Assembly (NCBI RefSeq): GCF_030269325.1
Contig: NZ_BSTD01000006.1
Coordinates: forward strand, 620,001-684,000
Reading direction: 5' to 3'
Length of the DNA: 64,000 bases
Origin: Amycolatopsis sp. NBRC 101858
Lineage (GTDB): Bacteria > Actinomycetota > Actinomycetes > Mycobacteriales > Pseudonocardiaceae
Below, piece after piece: positions 27,471 to 35,844 of this stretch. Made by a program: the position numbers and the translations under genes. Under the pieces are notes generated by a model that was given only the letters and a program-made list of their open reading frames with translations, had not been told where the DNA came from and did no database searches. How positions within the stretch are numbered: position 1 is the stretch's first letter; every line of letters starts with the position of its first letter.

Positions 27471-28877
27471 GTGCAGCGCTCGCTGGGGATGCTCGTCGTG
27501 ATGATCGGGGTGCTCGTCGCGGCCGTCGACGGCACCATCGTCGTGCTCGCCCTGCCCGCAATCCAGGCCGACCTCGGCATCTCCTTGTCGGCCGTCACCT
27601 GGGTGGTCGTCGGCTACCTGCTGGTCGTCACGGTGCTCGCGACGCAGCTCGGGCGGCTCGGCGACCTCTTCGGCCGGGTGCGGATGTACCGCGCCGGGTT
27701 CGCGGTGTTCGTCGCCGGCTCCGTGCTGTGCGCCCTGGCCTGGGACGCGGCGACGATCATCGCGTTCCGGCTCCTGCAGGGCCTCGGCGCGGCACTCATC
27801 GCGGCCAACAGCGGCGCGATCATCTCCGAGCTGTACCCGCCGGCCGAACGCGGCCGCGCCTACGGGTTCAACGCCCTCGGCTACTCCGTCGGCTCGGTGG
27901 TCGGCGTGCTGCTCGGCGGCGTCATCGTGACGTCGGTGTCGTGGCGCTGGATCTTCTGGATCAACCTGCCGATCGGCGTGGCCGCGCTGGTGCTGGCCGG
28001 GCGCGTCCTGCGCGACCGCGGCGAGCGGAAGCGCCGCCGGCTGGACGTCGCCGGCATGGTCACGCTCGGCCTGGGCCTGTTCGGCGTTTCGTGGGCGATG
28101 ACGTCGCTGGCCGCGGAACCGCTGCGCTGGACACACTTCCTCTACCTGGTCGGCGGTCTCGTGCTGCTCGGCGTCTTCGTGGTGATCGAGCTGCGGCACC
28201 CGGACCCGACGGTGGACCTGTCGCTGTTCCGGATCCCCGCGGTCGCGCCGTCACTGCTGGCGTCGCTGCTCCAAGGACTCGGCAGCTTCGCGGTGCTGTT
28301 CCTGGTGATCATGTACCTGCAGGGCCCGCGCGGCCTGAGCCCGATCGACGCTTCGCTGCTGCTCCTGCCGGGGTACGTGCTGGGCGCGGCGGCCGGGCCG
28401 TATGCGGGACGCCTCGCCGACCGCCTCGGCCCGGTGCTCCCCGCAACCGCCGGACTGGGTCTTTCGGTCGTCGCGCTCGTGCTCTTCGCCCGGATGACCA
28501 CGACGAGCAGCCTGTGGCTGCCCGCGCTCGGCAACGTCGTGATCATGATCGGCGGCAGCTTCTTCTACCCCGCCAACAGTTCGGCGGTGATGAAGGCCTG
28601 CCCGCCCGAGCGGCTGGGCATCGCCTCGGGCGTGCTGCGGACGTTCGCGAGCATCGGCATGGTCTTCTCGTTCACGACGGCGATCCTGGTGGCGGCCCAG
28701 GCGATCCCGCGCGGCACGGCGTTCGCGATCTTCGTCGGCTCGGCCGGCCTGGACGGTCCCCTCGCGACAGTGTTCACCGAAGGGCTGAGCACGGCTTTCT
28801 ACACCTTGACGGTGATCATGCTCGCCGCCGCGGTCCTGTCCGCGATCCGCGGCCGCCGCACCGCGCCCGCGGTCTAA
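27471..28877 (+). CDS. MFS drug exporter, 14-helix DHA2 (EmrB/QacA) type
   Basis: A 468-residue membrane protein with about 14 hydrophobic helices. Motif A (GRLGDLFGRVRMYRAG) lies between helices 2 and 3, the Asp of helix 1 in VAAVDGTIVVLALP matches DHA2 motif D1, and motif C appears as GYSVGSVVGVLLGGVI. It exports drugs by proton antiport. GTG 27471 follows the VOC stop by one base. It is the third gene of the RHH-VOC-MFS operon and converges with a TetR gene, overlapping it by four bases. Confidence 0.93.
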   Translation: MQRSLGMLVVMIGVLVAAVDGTIVVLALPAIQADLGISLSAVTWVVVGYLLVVTVLATQLGRLGDLFGRVRMYRAGFAVFVAGSVLCALAWDAATIIAFRLLQGLGAALIAANSGAIISELYPPAERGRAYGFNALGYSVGSVVGVLLGGVIVTSVSWRWIFWINLPIGVAALVLAGRVLRDRGERKRRRLDVAGMVTLGLGLFGVSWAMTSLAAEPLRWTHFLYLVGGLVLLGVFVVIELRHPDPTVDLSLFRIPAVAPSLLASLLQGLGSFAVLFLVIMYLQGPRGLSPIDASLLLLPGYVLGAAAGPYAGRLADRLGPVLPATAGLGLSVVALVLFARMTTTSSLWLPALGNVVIMIGGSFFYPANSSAVMKACPPERLGIASGVLRTFASIGMVFSFTTAILVAAQAIPRGTAFAIFVGSAGLDGPLATVFTEGLSTAFYTLTVIMLAAAVLSAIRGRRTAPAV

Positions 28878-29569
28878 CGGGCGCGGGCGGCGATGCCGTC
28901 CAGCACGCAGCCGAGGCCGAATTCGAAGACCTCTTCCGCGCTCCGGTCCTCGCCCTCGATCACCCGGCGCGAGAACTGCGGGTACTCGCCGCTCTCGATG
29001 ACTTCGCGGATGTACGGGCCGACGCTCGCCTGCCACTGCTCCTTCGTCAGCCCCGACCGGCGCTGGGCCTGCAGCTCGGCCAGCTCCTGCGTCACCGTGC
29101 CGAAGACGTACGCCAGCACCACGTCCACCGCCCCCGCGACGAACGTGATGTCGCCGGTCAGCGGGGCCGCCGCCGTGAGGGCGGCTTCGTGGCGGCGCAG
29201 CGAGTTCGCCCCCAGCGCCGGGCGGCCGGGGATCTCGCCGCTCAGCCAGGGGTGCCGCAGCAGCGTCGCGCGGACCTGCCGGGCGACGCCCTCCAGGTCC
29301 GCGCGCCAGTCCCCGGTGAGCTCGGTGGCTTCGGCGCTCTTGACCTCGTCGATCATCAGGTCCAGCAGGTCGTCGCGGCTCGCGACGTAGCGGTAGAGCG
29401 ACGCCGTGCCCGAGCCGAGGTCGGCCGCGACCCGGCGCATCGACAGCGCGGGCAGGCCTTCGGTGTCGGCGATGGTGATCGCCGTCCGCACGATCTGCTC
29501 GACGCTCGGGGCCTGGCGCCGCGGACTGCGCCGCTCCTTCGCCCAGACCAGCGCGGGCTCCTCCGCCAT
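28874..29569 (-). CDS. TetR family repressor (TetR_C type)
   Basis: A 231-residue regulator. The N-terminal helix-turn-helix is MRRVAADLGSGTASLYRYV, and the C-terminal ligand domain resembles tetracycline-repressor-like TetR_C (YVFGTVTQELAELQAQRRSG). ATG 29569 has GGAGGA six bases upstream. It is divergent from an FAD monooxygenase gene, with a clear palindromic operator between them, so it probably represses that gene and itself. A hydroxylated or hydroxylatable aromatic drug is a likely inducer. Confidence 0.9.
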   Translation of the reverse strand: MAEEPALVWAKERRSPRRQAPSVEQIVRTAITIADTEGLPALSMRRVAADLGSGTASLYRYVASRDDLLDLMIDEVKSAEATELTGDWRADLEGVARQVRATLLRHPWLSGEIPGRPALGANSLRRHEAALTAAAPLTGDITFVAGAVDVVLAYVFGTVTQELAELQAQRRSGLTKEQWQASVGPYIREVIESGEYPQFSRRVIEGEDRSAEEVFEFGLGCVLDGIAARAR

Positions 29570-29609
29570 CGTCGTCCTCCCGGGTTCGTTGCGAACAGCG
29601 TACCTGATT

Positions 29610-29645
29610 GGCTACGGTGTATCCGTAGCGAGAACACCGTAGCCA
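29610..29645. promoter_or_regulatory. nested palindromes, TetR operator
   Basis: GCTACGG-N5-CCGTAGC (29611-29629) is a perfect 7-bp palindrome. In addition GGCTACGGTGT (29610-29620) pairs with ACACCGTAGCC (29635-29645), 11-bp arms. The three CTACGG-type half-sites could hold two TetR dimers in the 92-base divergent spacer. Confidence 0.7.
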
Positions 29646-29661
29646 TAACTTGGGGGTAACC

Positions 29662-31176
29662 ATGACTCGCGTGCTGATCGCCGGCGGCGGCACCGTCGGC
29701 CTGTCCACCGCGCTCTTCCTCGCCCACCACGGCGTGCGCGCGCTCGTCGTCGAACGCGCCGACGGCCCGTCCACGCACCCGCGCGCCACCGGCCTGAGCT
29801 TCCGCACCCTGGAGTTCCTCCGTCAGGCGGGGGTCGCCGACGCCGTCGAAGCGGTCGCCATCCGGCGCACCGCCACCCTCGGCAAGATCTACGCCCCCAC
29901 GCTGGCCACGGCCGACCTGCCCGACACACCGCCCGCCGTGCCGAACACCCCGAACCTCGCCGCTTCCCGGCACAGCCCGAGCGTGCTGCGCGGCACCTGC
30001 CCGCAGGACCGGCTCGACTCGGTGCTCCTCGCCGCGGCGCGCGAACGCGGCGCGACCGTCGCGTACTCGACCACGCTCGTGTCGTTCGACCAGGACGACA
30101 CCGGCGTCACGGCGGTCCTCGACGGCCCGGACGGGCGGCGCACGGAACGCGCCGAGTACCTGGTCGCGGCCGACGGCGGCCGCAGTGCGGTGCGGGCGGC
30201 GCTCGGCATCGGCACGACCGGGCCGGGTGCGCTCGGGAAGCCCCTGCTCAACATCCTCTTCCGCGCCGACCTGACGCCGTACACGAAGGGCCACCACTTC
30301 GCGAACTGCACGATCACGACGCCCGAGTCGCCCGGGATGCTGGTGACCGTCGACGCCGAGAAGGACTGGATCTTCCACACCGAGCTCGGCGACGAGCCGG
30401 TGGACGCGTTCCCGCCGTCGCGCTGTGCCGCGCTGATCCGGGCCGCCGTCGGTGTCCCCGACCTGGCCGTCGAGGTGCTGAGCGTGCTGCCGTGGCGGGT
30501 GCGCGGGCTGCTGGCCGACCGGTTCCGCGCCGGGCGCGTGTTCCTCGCCGGCGACACGGCGCACGCGGTGCCGCCGCTCGGGGCGTTCGGGGCGAACACC
30601 GGCGTGGCCGACGCGCACAACCTGGCCTGGAAGCTGGCCGCGGTGCTCGACGGCGTCGCGGGCCCGGCGCTGCTGGACACCTACGAAGCCGAACGCCGTC
30701 CGGTGGCGGCGCTGGCGCTCGACCAGGCGTTGCGGCGGCTCGAGGACCCCCGCCTGCACTGGGAGCAGGGCCCGTCCGCCGCGGCGGCCCGCGCGGCCGC
30801 CGGCGTCGTCAACGCCCCGGTCGTCCACCTCGGCTACCGCTACGACTCGGCGGCGGTGCTCGGCGCCCGGGCCGGGCTGCCGTCCACCGAGGACGTCGTG
30901 CTCGACGGGACACCCGGGTCACGGCTCCCCCACGCGTGGGTGTCACCCGAGGTGTCCACTTTGGATCTCGTCGGGCGTCGGCTGGCCCTGCTCACCGGGC
31001 CCGGTGCGGCACCGGCGGGTGACTACGACGTGCACGTCGTCGAGGACGAGGAATGGCTGCGCGACACGGGAATCGCGGACGGCGGCGCGGTGCTGGTGCG
31101 CCCGGACCACTTCATCGCGTGGCGAGGGCGGCCGGACGAGGCCGCCGGGGCGGCGGTGCGCGTCTTGGCTCGCTGA
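29662..31176 (+). CDS. FAD-dependent aromatic hydroxylase (PheA/TfdB/RifMO type)
   Basis: A 504-residue group A flavoprotein monooxygenase. The FAD motif G-G-G-T-V-G is at the N-terminus, the DG motif reads LVAADGGRSAVRAALG, and the GD motif is GDTAHAVPPLGAFGANTGVADAHNLAWKLA by parts, with the C-terminal thioredoxin-like tail. Such enzymes hydroxylate phenols, anthracyclines, tetracycline or rifampicin using NAD(P)H and oxygen. ATG 29662 has GGGGG upstream. Under control of the divergent TetR gene it may inactivate a drug or act in catabolism; the next gene is a PEP-mutase family lyase. Confidence 0.9.
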   Translation: MTRVLIAGGGTVGLSTALFLAHHGVRALVVERADGPSTHPRATGLSFRTLEFLRQAGVADAVEAVAIRRTATLGKIYAPTLATADLPDTPPAVPNTPNLAASRHSPSVLRGTCPQDRLDSVLLAAARERGATVAYSTTLVSFDQDDTGVTAVLDGPDGRRTERAEYLVAADGGRSAVRAALGIGTTGPGALGKPLLNILFRADLTPYTKGHHFANCTITTPESPGMLVTVDAEKDWIFHTELGDEPVDAFPPSRCAALIRAAVGVPDLAVEVLSVLPWRVRGLLADRFRAGRVFLAGDTAHAVPPLGAFGANTGVADAHNLAWKLAAVLDGVAGPALLDTYEAERRPVAALALDQALRRLEDPRLHWEQGPSAAAARAAAGVVNAPVVHLGYRYDSAAVLGARAGLPSTEDVVLDGTPGSRLPHAWVSPEVSTLDLVGRRLALLTGPGAAPAGDYDVHVVEDEEWLRDTGIADGGAVLVRPDHFIAWRGRPDEAAGAAVRVLAR

Positions 31177-31214
31177 CCGTTGTCCGCCGGCCGTCCCGGG
31201 AGGAAGGTGGACGC

Positions 31215-32006
31215 ATGACGACCGCCGACGAGTTCCGGGCGCTGCACGAGCGGCCCGAGCCCTTCCTGCTGCCGAACCCGTGGGACGCCGGGACGGCCCG
31301 CCTGCTCGCGAGTCTCGGCTTCGACGCCCTGGCCACGACGAGCCTCGGCGTGGCCAACGTGGTGGGCCGGACCCGCGCGACCCGGGCGGAGGTCCTGGCC
31401 AACGTCCGGGAGATCGCCGAGGCGACACCCTTGCCGGTGAACGCCGATCTCGAGAACGGCTTCGCCGACGACCCGGCAGAAGCCGCGAAGACGATCGACG
31501 CGGCGGCCGACGCCGGCGCGGCCGGGGTGTCCATCGAGGACCAGTCGAGCGACCCGGACGCACCGATCTACGACTTCGGCCTGGCGGTCGACCGCGTCCG
31601 CGCGGCGGTGGAGACGGCCCGCGCCCGGTCGGTGGTGCTGACGGCCCGCACCGAGAACCAGCTGTGGGGCGCGAACGACTTCGCCGACACGATCAAGCGC
31701 CTGCAGGCCTTCGGCGAGGCGGGCGCGGACGTGCTGTACGCGCCGGGGTTGAAGACGCTGGACGAGATGCGCGCGGTGGTGTCCTCGGTGGACAAGCCGG
31801 TCAACGTGGTGATGGGGTTCGCCGACCCGTCGATCACGCTCGAGCAGCTGGCCGAGATCGGCGTCCGCCGCATCAGCATCGGCGCGGCCCTGTCCCGGCT
31901 GGCGTTGAAGTCCTTCATGGACGGAGCCCGCGAGATGCGCGCGGGCCGCTTCGGCTTCGTCGGCGACCTGCCGCCGATTTCGGAGCTGCAGCGGGCGTTC
32001 GGCTGA
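31215..32006 (+). CDS. isocitrate lyase / PEP mutase superfamily protein
   Basis: A 263-residue TIM barrel. LLPNPWDAGTARLLASLGFDALATTS is the standard start of the PEP mutase-like group, DLENGF carries a metal ligand, and AGVSIEDQ is the conserved Asp/Glu loop. The KKCGH active loop of isocitrate lyase is absent, and the C-P bond-forming motif of true PEP mutase (EDKxxxKxNS) is replaced by EDQSSDPD, so a 2-methylisocitrate-lyase-like or oxaloacetate-type C-C lyase is more likely. ATG 31215 has GGAGGAAGG upstream. It follows the monooxygenase gene by 38 bases. Confidence 0.85.
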   Translation: MTTADEFRALHERPEPFLLPNPWDAGTARLLASLGFDALATTSLGVANVVGRTRATRAEVLANVREIAEATPLPVNADLENGFADDPAEAAKTIDAAADAGAAGVSIEDQSSDPDAPIYDFGLAVDRVRAAVETARARSVVLTARTENQLWGANDFADTIKRLQAFGEAGADVLYAPGLKTLDEMRAVVSSVDKPVNVVMGFADPSITLEQLAEIGVRRISIGAALSRLALKSFMDGAREMRAGRFGFVGDLPPISELQRAFG

Positions 32007-32033
32007 CCCGGGTGGCACCCACCCGGGTCAGCC
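32001..32033. terminator. bidirectional hairpin between the PEP-mutase-like gene and nrdJ
   Basis: A perfect 15-bp stem (32001-32015 with 32019-32033) and a 3-base loop lies over the stop of one gene and just beyond the stop of nrdJ. It is the strongest simple hairpin in the window and can terminate both convergent transcripts. Confidence 0.75.
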
Positions 32034-32040
32034 TCGGCCG

Positions 32041-34854
32041 TCAGCTACAACCGGACGTCGCGCCGCAGCCTTCGCAGGCGTAGCACGAGCCTGCCGGGCG
32101 CATCTTCGTTCCGCACGTCATGCACAGCGGGGCGTCCGCCGCCTTGCCGAGGCGCAGCTCCATCAGCTCCGTCGTCGTCTGGGCCTCGCGGTGCGGGTGC
32201 TCCGGCTCCTCCGCGTGCGGCTCCGGCGACGAGTCCACCGTGGAGCTCAGCGCCTCGAGGTCGACGCCTCCGCCGCCGTAGGTGGCCTCCACCTCCGCCG
32301 ACCGCTCGTCCGCCGACAGGATGCCCAGCTGCGAACGCTTCTCGTACGGCAGGTAGTCCAGCGCCAGGCGGCGGAACAGGTAGTCCATCACGCTCGTCGC
32401 GATGCGGATGTCCGGGTCGTCGGTCATGCCCGCCGGCTCGAAGCGCAGGTTGGAGAACTTCGAGACGTAGAACTCGAGCGGGATGCCGTGCTGGAGGCCC
32501 ACCGAGATCGACATCGAGAACGCGTCCATCACGCCGGCCAGCGTCGAACCCTGCTTGCCCAGCTTGACGAAGATCTCGCCGAGGCCGTCGTCCGGGTACG
32601 ACCCCGCCGTCAGGTAGCCCTCCGCGCCGCCCACGGTGAAGGACACCGTCTGGCTCGGGCGCTTCTTCGGCAGGCGCTTGCGCACCGGCCGGTACTCGAC
32701 GACCTTCTCCGGCTCCGCGGCCGCCTTCTCCTTCTTGGCCGTCGACAGCGGCTGGCCGACCTTGCAGTTGTCGCGGTAGATGGCCAGCGCCTTGAGACCG
32801 AGCTTCCAGCCCTGGAAGTAGATCTCCTCGACCTCTTCGACCGTCGCCGACTCCGGCATGTTGACCGTCTTCGAGATGGCGCCGGAGAGGAACGGCTGCA
32901 CCGCGGCCATCATCCGGACGTGCCCCATCGGCGCGATCGAGCGCTCGCCGACCGCGCAGTCGAACACCTCGTAGTGCTCGGGACGCAGCCCCGGCGCGTC
33001 GACGACGTGGCCGTTCTGCGCCACGAACTCGACGATCGCCTCGACCTGCTCGGCCTGGTAGCCCAGCGCCTCGAGCGCGCGCGGCACCGTCTGGTTGACG
33101 ATCTGCATCGAGCCGCCGCCGACGAGCTTCTTGAACTTCACCAGCGAGAAGTCCGGCTCGATCCCGGTGGTGTCGCAGTCCATCATGAAGCCGATGGTGC
33201 CGGTGGGCGCGAGCACCGACGCCTGCGCGTTGCGCCAGCCGTGCTTCGCGCCGATGTCGATGCCCTTCTTCCACTCCTCCGTCGCCAGCGCGCGGACCGC
33301 GGCGTCGTTCGAGTGGTAGGTGCGGACGAGCTCGTTCGCCGCCGCGTGCTTGCGCATCACGCGCTGGTGCGACTCGGCGTTGCGCGCGTAACCCTCGTAC
33401 GCGCCGACGGCCTGGGCCATCTCGGCCGAGCGCCGGTACGAGACGCCGGTCATCAGCGACGTGATCGCCGCCGCGAGCGCGCGGCCGCCGTCGGAGTCGT
33501 ACGCGTGGCCCAGCGCCATCAGCAGCGCGCCCAGGTTCGCGTAGCCGATGCCGAGCTGGCGGAACTTCCGCGTCGTGTCGGCGATCGGCTCGGTCGGGAA
33601 GTCCGCGAAGCAGATCGAGACGTCCATCGCCGTGATGACGAATTCGACGGCGCGCGCGAACAGCGGCGCGTCGAACGTGCCCTCGGGCGTGACGAACTTG
33701 AGCAGGTTCAGCGAGGCGAGGTTGCAGCTCGAGTTGTCGAGGTGCATGTACTCGCTGCACGGGTTCGACGCGGTGATCCGGCCGGACTCCGGGCAGGTGT
33801 GCCAGTCGTTGATCGTGCCGTCGTACTGGATGCCGGGGTCGGCGCACTCCCACGCCGCCTGGGCGACGCTGCGGAACAGCTTCTTCGCGTCGGTCCGGTC
33901 GATGACCTCGCCGGTGAGCCGGGCGCGCAGGCCGAACTCGGCGCCGTTCTCGACCGCCTGCATGAACTCGTCGGTCACGCGGACCGAGTTGTTCGCGTTC
34001 TGGTACTGCACCGAGGAGATGTCCGCGCCGGAGAGGTCCATGTCGAACCCGGCGTCGCGCAGGACCTTGATCTTCTCCTCTTCGCGCGCCTTCGTCTGGA
34101 CGAATTCTTCGATGTCCGGGTGGTCGATGTCGAGCACGACCATCTTGGCCGCGCGCCGGGTGGCGCCGCCGGACTTGATGGTGCCCGCGGACGCGTCGGC
34201 GCCGCGCATGAACGAGACCGGGCCGGACGCGGTGCCGCCGGAGGTCAGCAGCTCCTTCGAGGAGCGGATGCGGGAAAGGTTCAGGCCCGCGCCGGAGCCG
34301 CCCTTGAAGATGAGGCCCTCCTCGCGGTACCAGTTGAGGATCGACTCCATGGTGTCGTCGACGGCGAGGATGAAGCAGGCGCTGACCTGCTGCTTCGACG
34401 ACGTGCCGACGTTGAACCAGACCGGGGAGTTGAAGCTGAAGACCTGGTGCAGCAGCATCCAGGTGAGCTCGTGCTCGAAGATCTCGAGGTCCTGCGGCGT
34501 GGCGAAGTAGCCGTGGTCGCGCGCAGCCTTGACGTAGGTCTTCACGACGCGGTCGATGAGCTGCTTGAGGCTGCGCTCGCGCTGCGGGCTGCCGACGGCG
34601 CCGCGGAAGTACTTGCTGGTGACGATGTTGGTGGCGTTGACCGACCAGGACGACGGGAACTCCACGCCGCGCTGCTCGAAGTTGACCGAGCCGTCGCGCC
34701 AGTTCGTCATCACGACGTCGCGCTGTTCCCAGGTCACCTGCTCGTAGGGGTGCTTCCCCTCGGTGGTGAAGACGCGCTTCACGCTCAGCCCGCCGGTCGC
34801 CTTGCTCTTCTTGCCGGCGGCCGTGCCGGCCCCGGTTCCCACGGTTTCGGTCAT
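32041..34854 (-). CDS. nrdJ: vitamin B12-dependent (class II) ribonucleoside-diphosphate reductase
   Basis: A 937-residue enzyme that reduces ribonucleotides with adenosylcobalamin, needing no oxygen. Visible family marks include the substrate-site segment FNSPVWFN, the active-site cysteines in QVSACFIL and ASNPCSEYMHLDNSSCN, and the Cys-rich zinc-ribbon tail (CMTCGTKM...CYACEGCG) that carries electrons in the long form of NrdJ. ATG 34854 (MTETVG) has GGGAGTGAGGG upstream. It follows nrdR by 31 bases, so the regulator and the reductase share one mRNA. No cobalamin riboswitch is seen in front of nrdJ itself. Confidence 0.96.
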   Translation of the reverse strand: MTETVGTGAGTAAGKKSKATGGLSVKRVFTTEGKHPYEQVTWEQRDVVMTNWRDGSVNFEQRGVEFPSSWSVNATNIVTSKYFRGAVGSPQRERSLKQLIDRVVKTYVKAARDHGYFATPQDLEIFEHELTWMLLHQVFSFNSPVWFNVGTSSKQQVSACFILAVDDTMESILNWYREEGLIFKGGSGAGLNLSRIRSSKELLTSGGTASGPVSFMRGADASAGTIKSGGATRRAAKMVVLDIDHPDIEEFVQTKAREEEKIKVLRDAGFDMDLSGADISSVQYQNANNSVRVTDEFMQAVENGAEFGLRARLTGEVIDRTDAKKLFRSVAQAAWECADPGIQYDGTINDWHTCPESGRITASNPCSEYMHLDNSSCNLASLNLLKFVTPEGTFDAPLFARAVEFVITAMDVSICFADFPTEPIADTTRKFRQLGIGYANLGALLMALGHAYDSDGGRALAAAITSLMTGVSYRRSAEMAQAVGAYEGYARNAESHQRVMRKHAAANELVRTYHSNDAAVRALATEEWKKGIDIGAKHGWRNAQASVLAPTGTIGFMMDCDTTGIEPDFSLVKFKKLVGGGSMQIVNQTVPRALEALGYQAEQVEAIVEFVAQNGHVVDAPGLRPEHYEVFDCAVGERSIAPMGHVRMMAAVQPFLSGAISKTVNMPESATVEEVEEIYFQGWKLGLKALAIYRDNCKVGQPLSTAKKEKAAAEPEKVVEYRPVRKRLPKKRPSQTVSFTVGGAEGYLTAGSYPDDGLGEIFVKLGKQGSTLAGVMDAFSMSISVGLQHGIPLEFYVSKFSNLRFEPAGMTDDPDIRIATSVMDYLFRRLALDYLPYEKRSQLGILSADERSAEVEATYGGGGVDLEALSSTVDSSPEPHAEEPEHPHREAQTTTELMELRLGKAADAPLCMTCGTKMRPAGSCYACEGCGATSGCS

Positions 34855-34885
34855 CGGTCGAACCCTCACTCCCGCAGCGGGACGG

Positions 34886-35380
34886 TCAATCGCCGTCTTC
34901 GCGCTGATCGCTCTCCTCCGGGGCAGCAGTACCCGCCATGGCCTCACGAAGATCGGCTATCTCCTTCTCGAAGTCCTCGACCGAGGAGAAGGAGCGGTAG
35001 ACGCTGGCGAACCGGAGGTAGGCGACCCCGTCGAGCTCACGCAGCGGGCCCAGGATGGCCAGGCCGACCTCGTGACTCGGGATCTCCGCCAAGCCGGCGG
35101 AGCGGATCGACTCCTCCACGCGCTGCGCGAGCTGCTGCAGCGCGTCGTCGTCGACCGGCCTGCCCTGGCAGGCGCGGCGGACGCCGCTCACCACCTTGTC
35201 CCGGCTGAACTGTTCGGTGACCCCGGACCGCTTGACGACGGCGAGCACCATCGTCTCCGACGTCGTGAACCGCCGTCCGCAGGACGCACACGAGCGCCGC
35301 CTGCGGATCGCCTGGCCTTCATCCACCTCTCGGGAGTCGACGACCCGGGAGTCCGCATGCCGGCAGAACGGGCACCTCAT
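34886..35380 (-). CDS. nrdR: transcriptional repressor NrdR
   Basis: A 164-residue regulator: a zinc ribbon (MRCPFCRHADSRVVDSR...CASCGRRF) followed by an ATP-cone domain (VVKRSGVTEQFSRDKVVSGVRRAC). NrdR senses dATP/ATP and represses ribonucleotide reductase genes through NrdR boxes. Here it is the first gene of the nrdR-nrdJ operon. Its upstream region carries one good NrdR box and three evenly spaced DnaA-box-like sequences. The C-terminal tail (APEESDQREDGD) is acidic and variable in the family. Confidence 0.97.
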   Translation of the reverse strand: MRCPFCRHADSRVVDSREVDEGQAIRRRRSCASCGRRFTTSETMVLAVVKRSGVTEQFSRDKVVSGVRRACQGRPVDDDALQQLAQRVEESIRSAGLAEIPSHEVGLAILGPLRELDGVAYLRFASVYRSFSSVEDFEKEIADLREAMAGTAAPEESDQREDGD

Positions 35381-35464
35381 CCGCCGATCACCTTCCCCTC
35401 ATCGCCGGCCGCCCCGGTCGACGTCCTCGCGGCCACCATGCACCCCTGCACCTGGTGATCGTTT

Positions 35465-35537
35465 TGTGGACATCCGGTGGGTAAAAGCCGACCAGCTGTG
35501 GACAACTGCTGCCCAGTCTACCCCAACCTGTGGACCA
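35465..35537. promoter_or_regulatory. three DnaA-box-like sequences with 32-bp period upstream of nrdR
   Basis: TGTGGACAT (35465-35473), TGTGGACAA (35497-35505, a perfect actinobacterial DnaA box) and TGTGGACCA (35529-35537) lie in the same orientation with starts exactly 32 bp apart, about three helical turns. They are 85-157 bases upstream of the nrdR start. The rest of the spacer up to the LysM gene stop at 35845 (about 275 bases) holds no gene that I can support. Confidence 0.6.
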
Positions 35538-35552
35538 ACTACAGCGGTGTAA

Positions 35553-35568
35553 CTACTACATATAGCGG
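35553..35568 (-). promoter_or_regulatory. NrdR box
   Basis: Read on the minus strand the site is CCGCTATATGTAGTAG; its core CTATATGTAGT fits the NrdR consensus CwATATATwGT with one change. The TATATG inside could also serve as a -10 element, so NrdR binding would block the promoter of nrdR-nrdJ. Confidence 0.55.
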
Positions 35569-35844
35569 GCGAGCGTAGAACTCGAAGGGGGCGTGCGCAA
35601 GCGACGGGGCCGGGGCAAAACTCGCTCGGGTGAGGTTCGGCCGGCCGGCGTGGGAGGACTGGGGCGTGCCCTGCCCGCGGGCGGACCGCCGCGACGCGAC
35701 AGTGGGGGCGACGTCACCCAGGTGGAGCAGCGGAACCGGCGCTCCGGACACCTCGGGCCCACCCGGCGGAACACCGCTTCCCCCGCACTCGGCAGCTTCA
35801 CCGGAGCGGGTGATTTTCGGTGGGCGGTCATCGGCAGCGGGGCG

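Noticed and set aside
31215..32006. Phosphonate biosynthesis (PEP mutase) start point
   Set aside because: The EDKxxxKxNS signature is absent and no phosphonopyruvate decarboxylase or related gene is nearby.
34855..35464. Cobalamin riboswitch for nrdJ
   Set aside because: nrdJ follows nrdR by 31 bases and no B12-box-like conserved elements were seen upstream of either gene.
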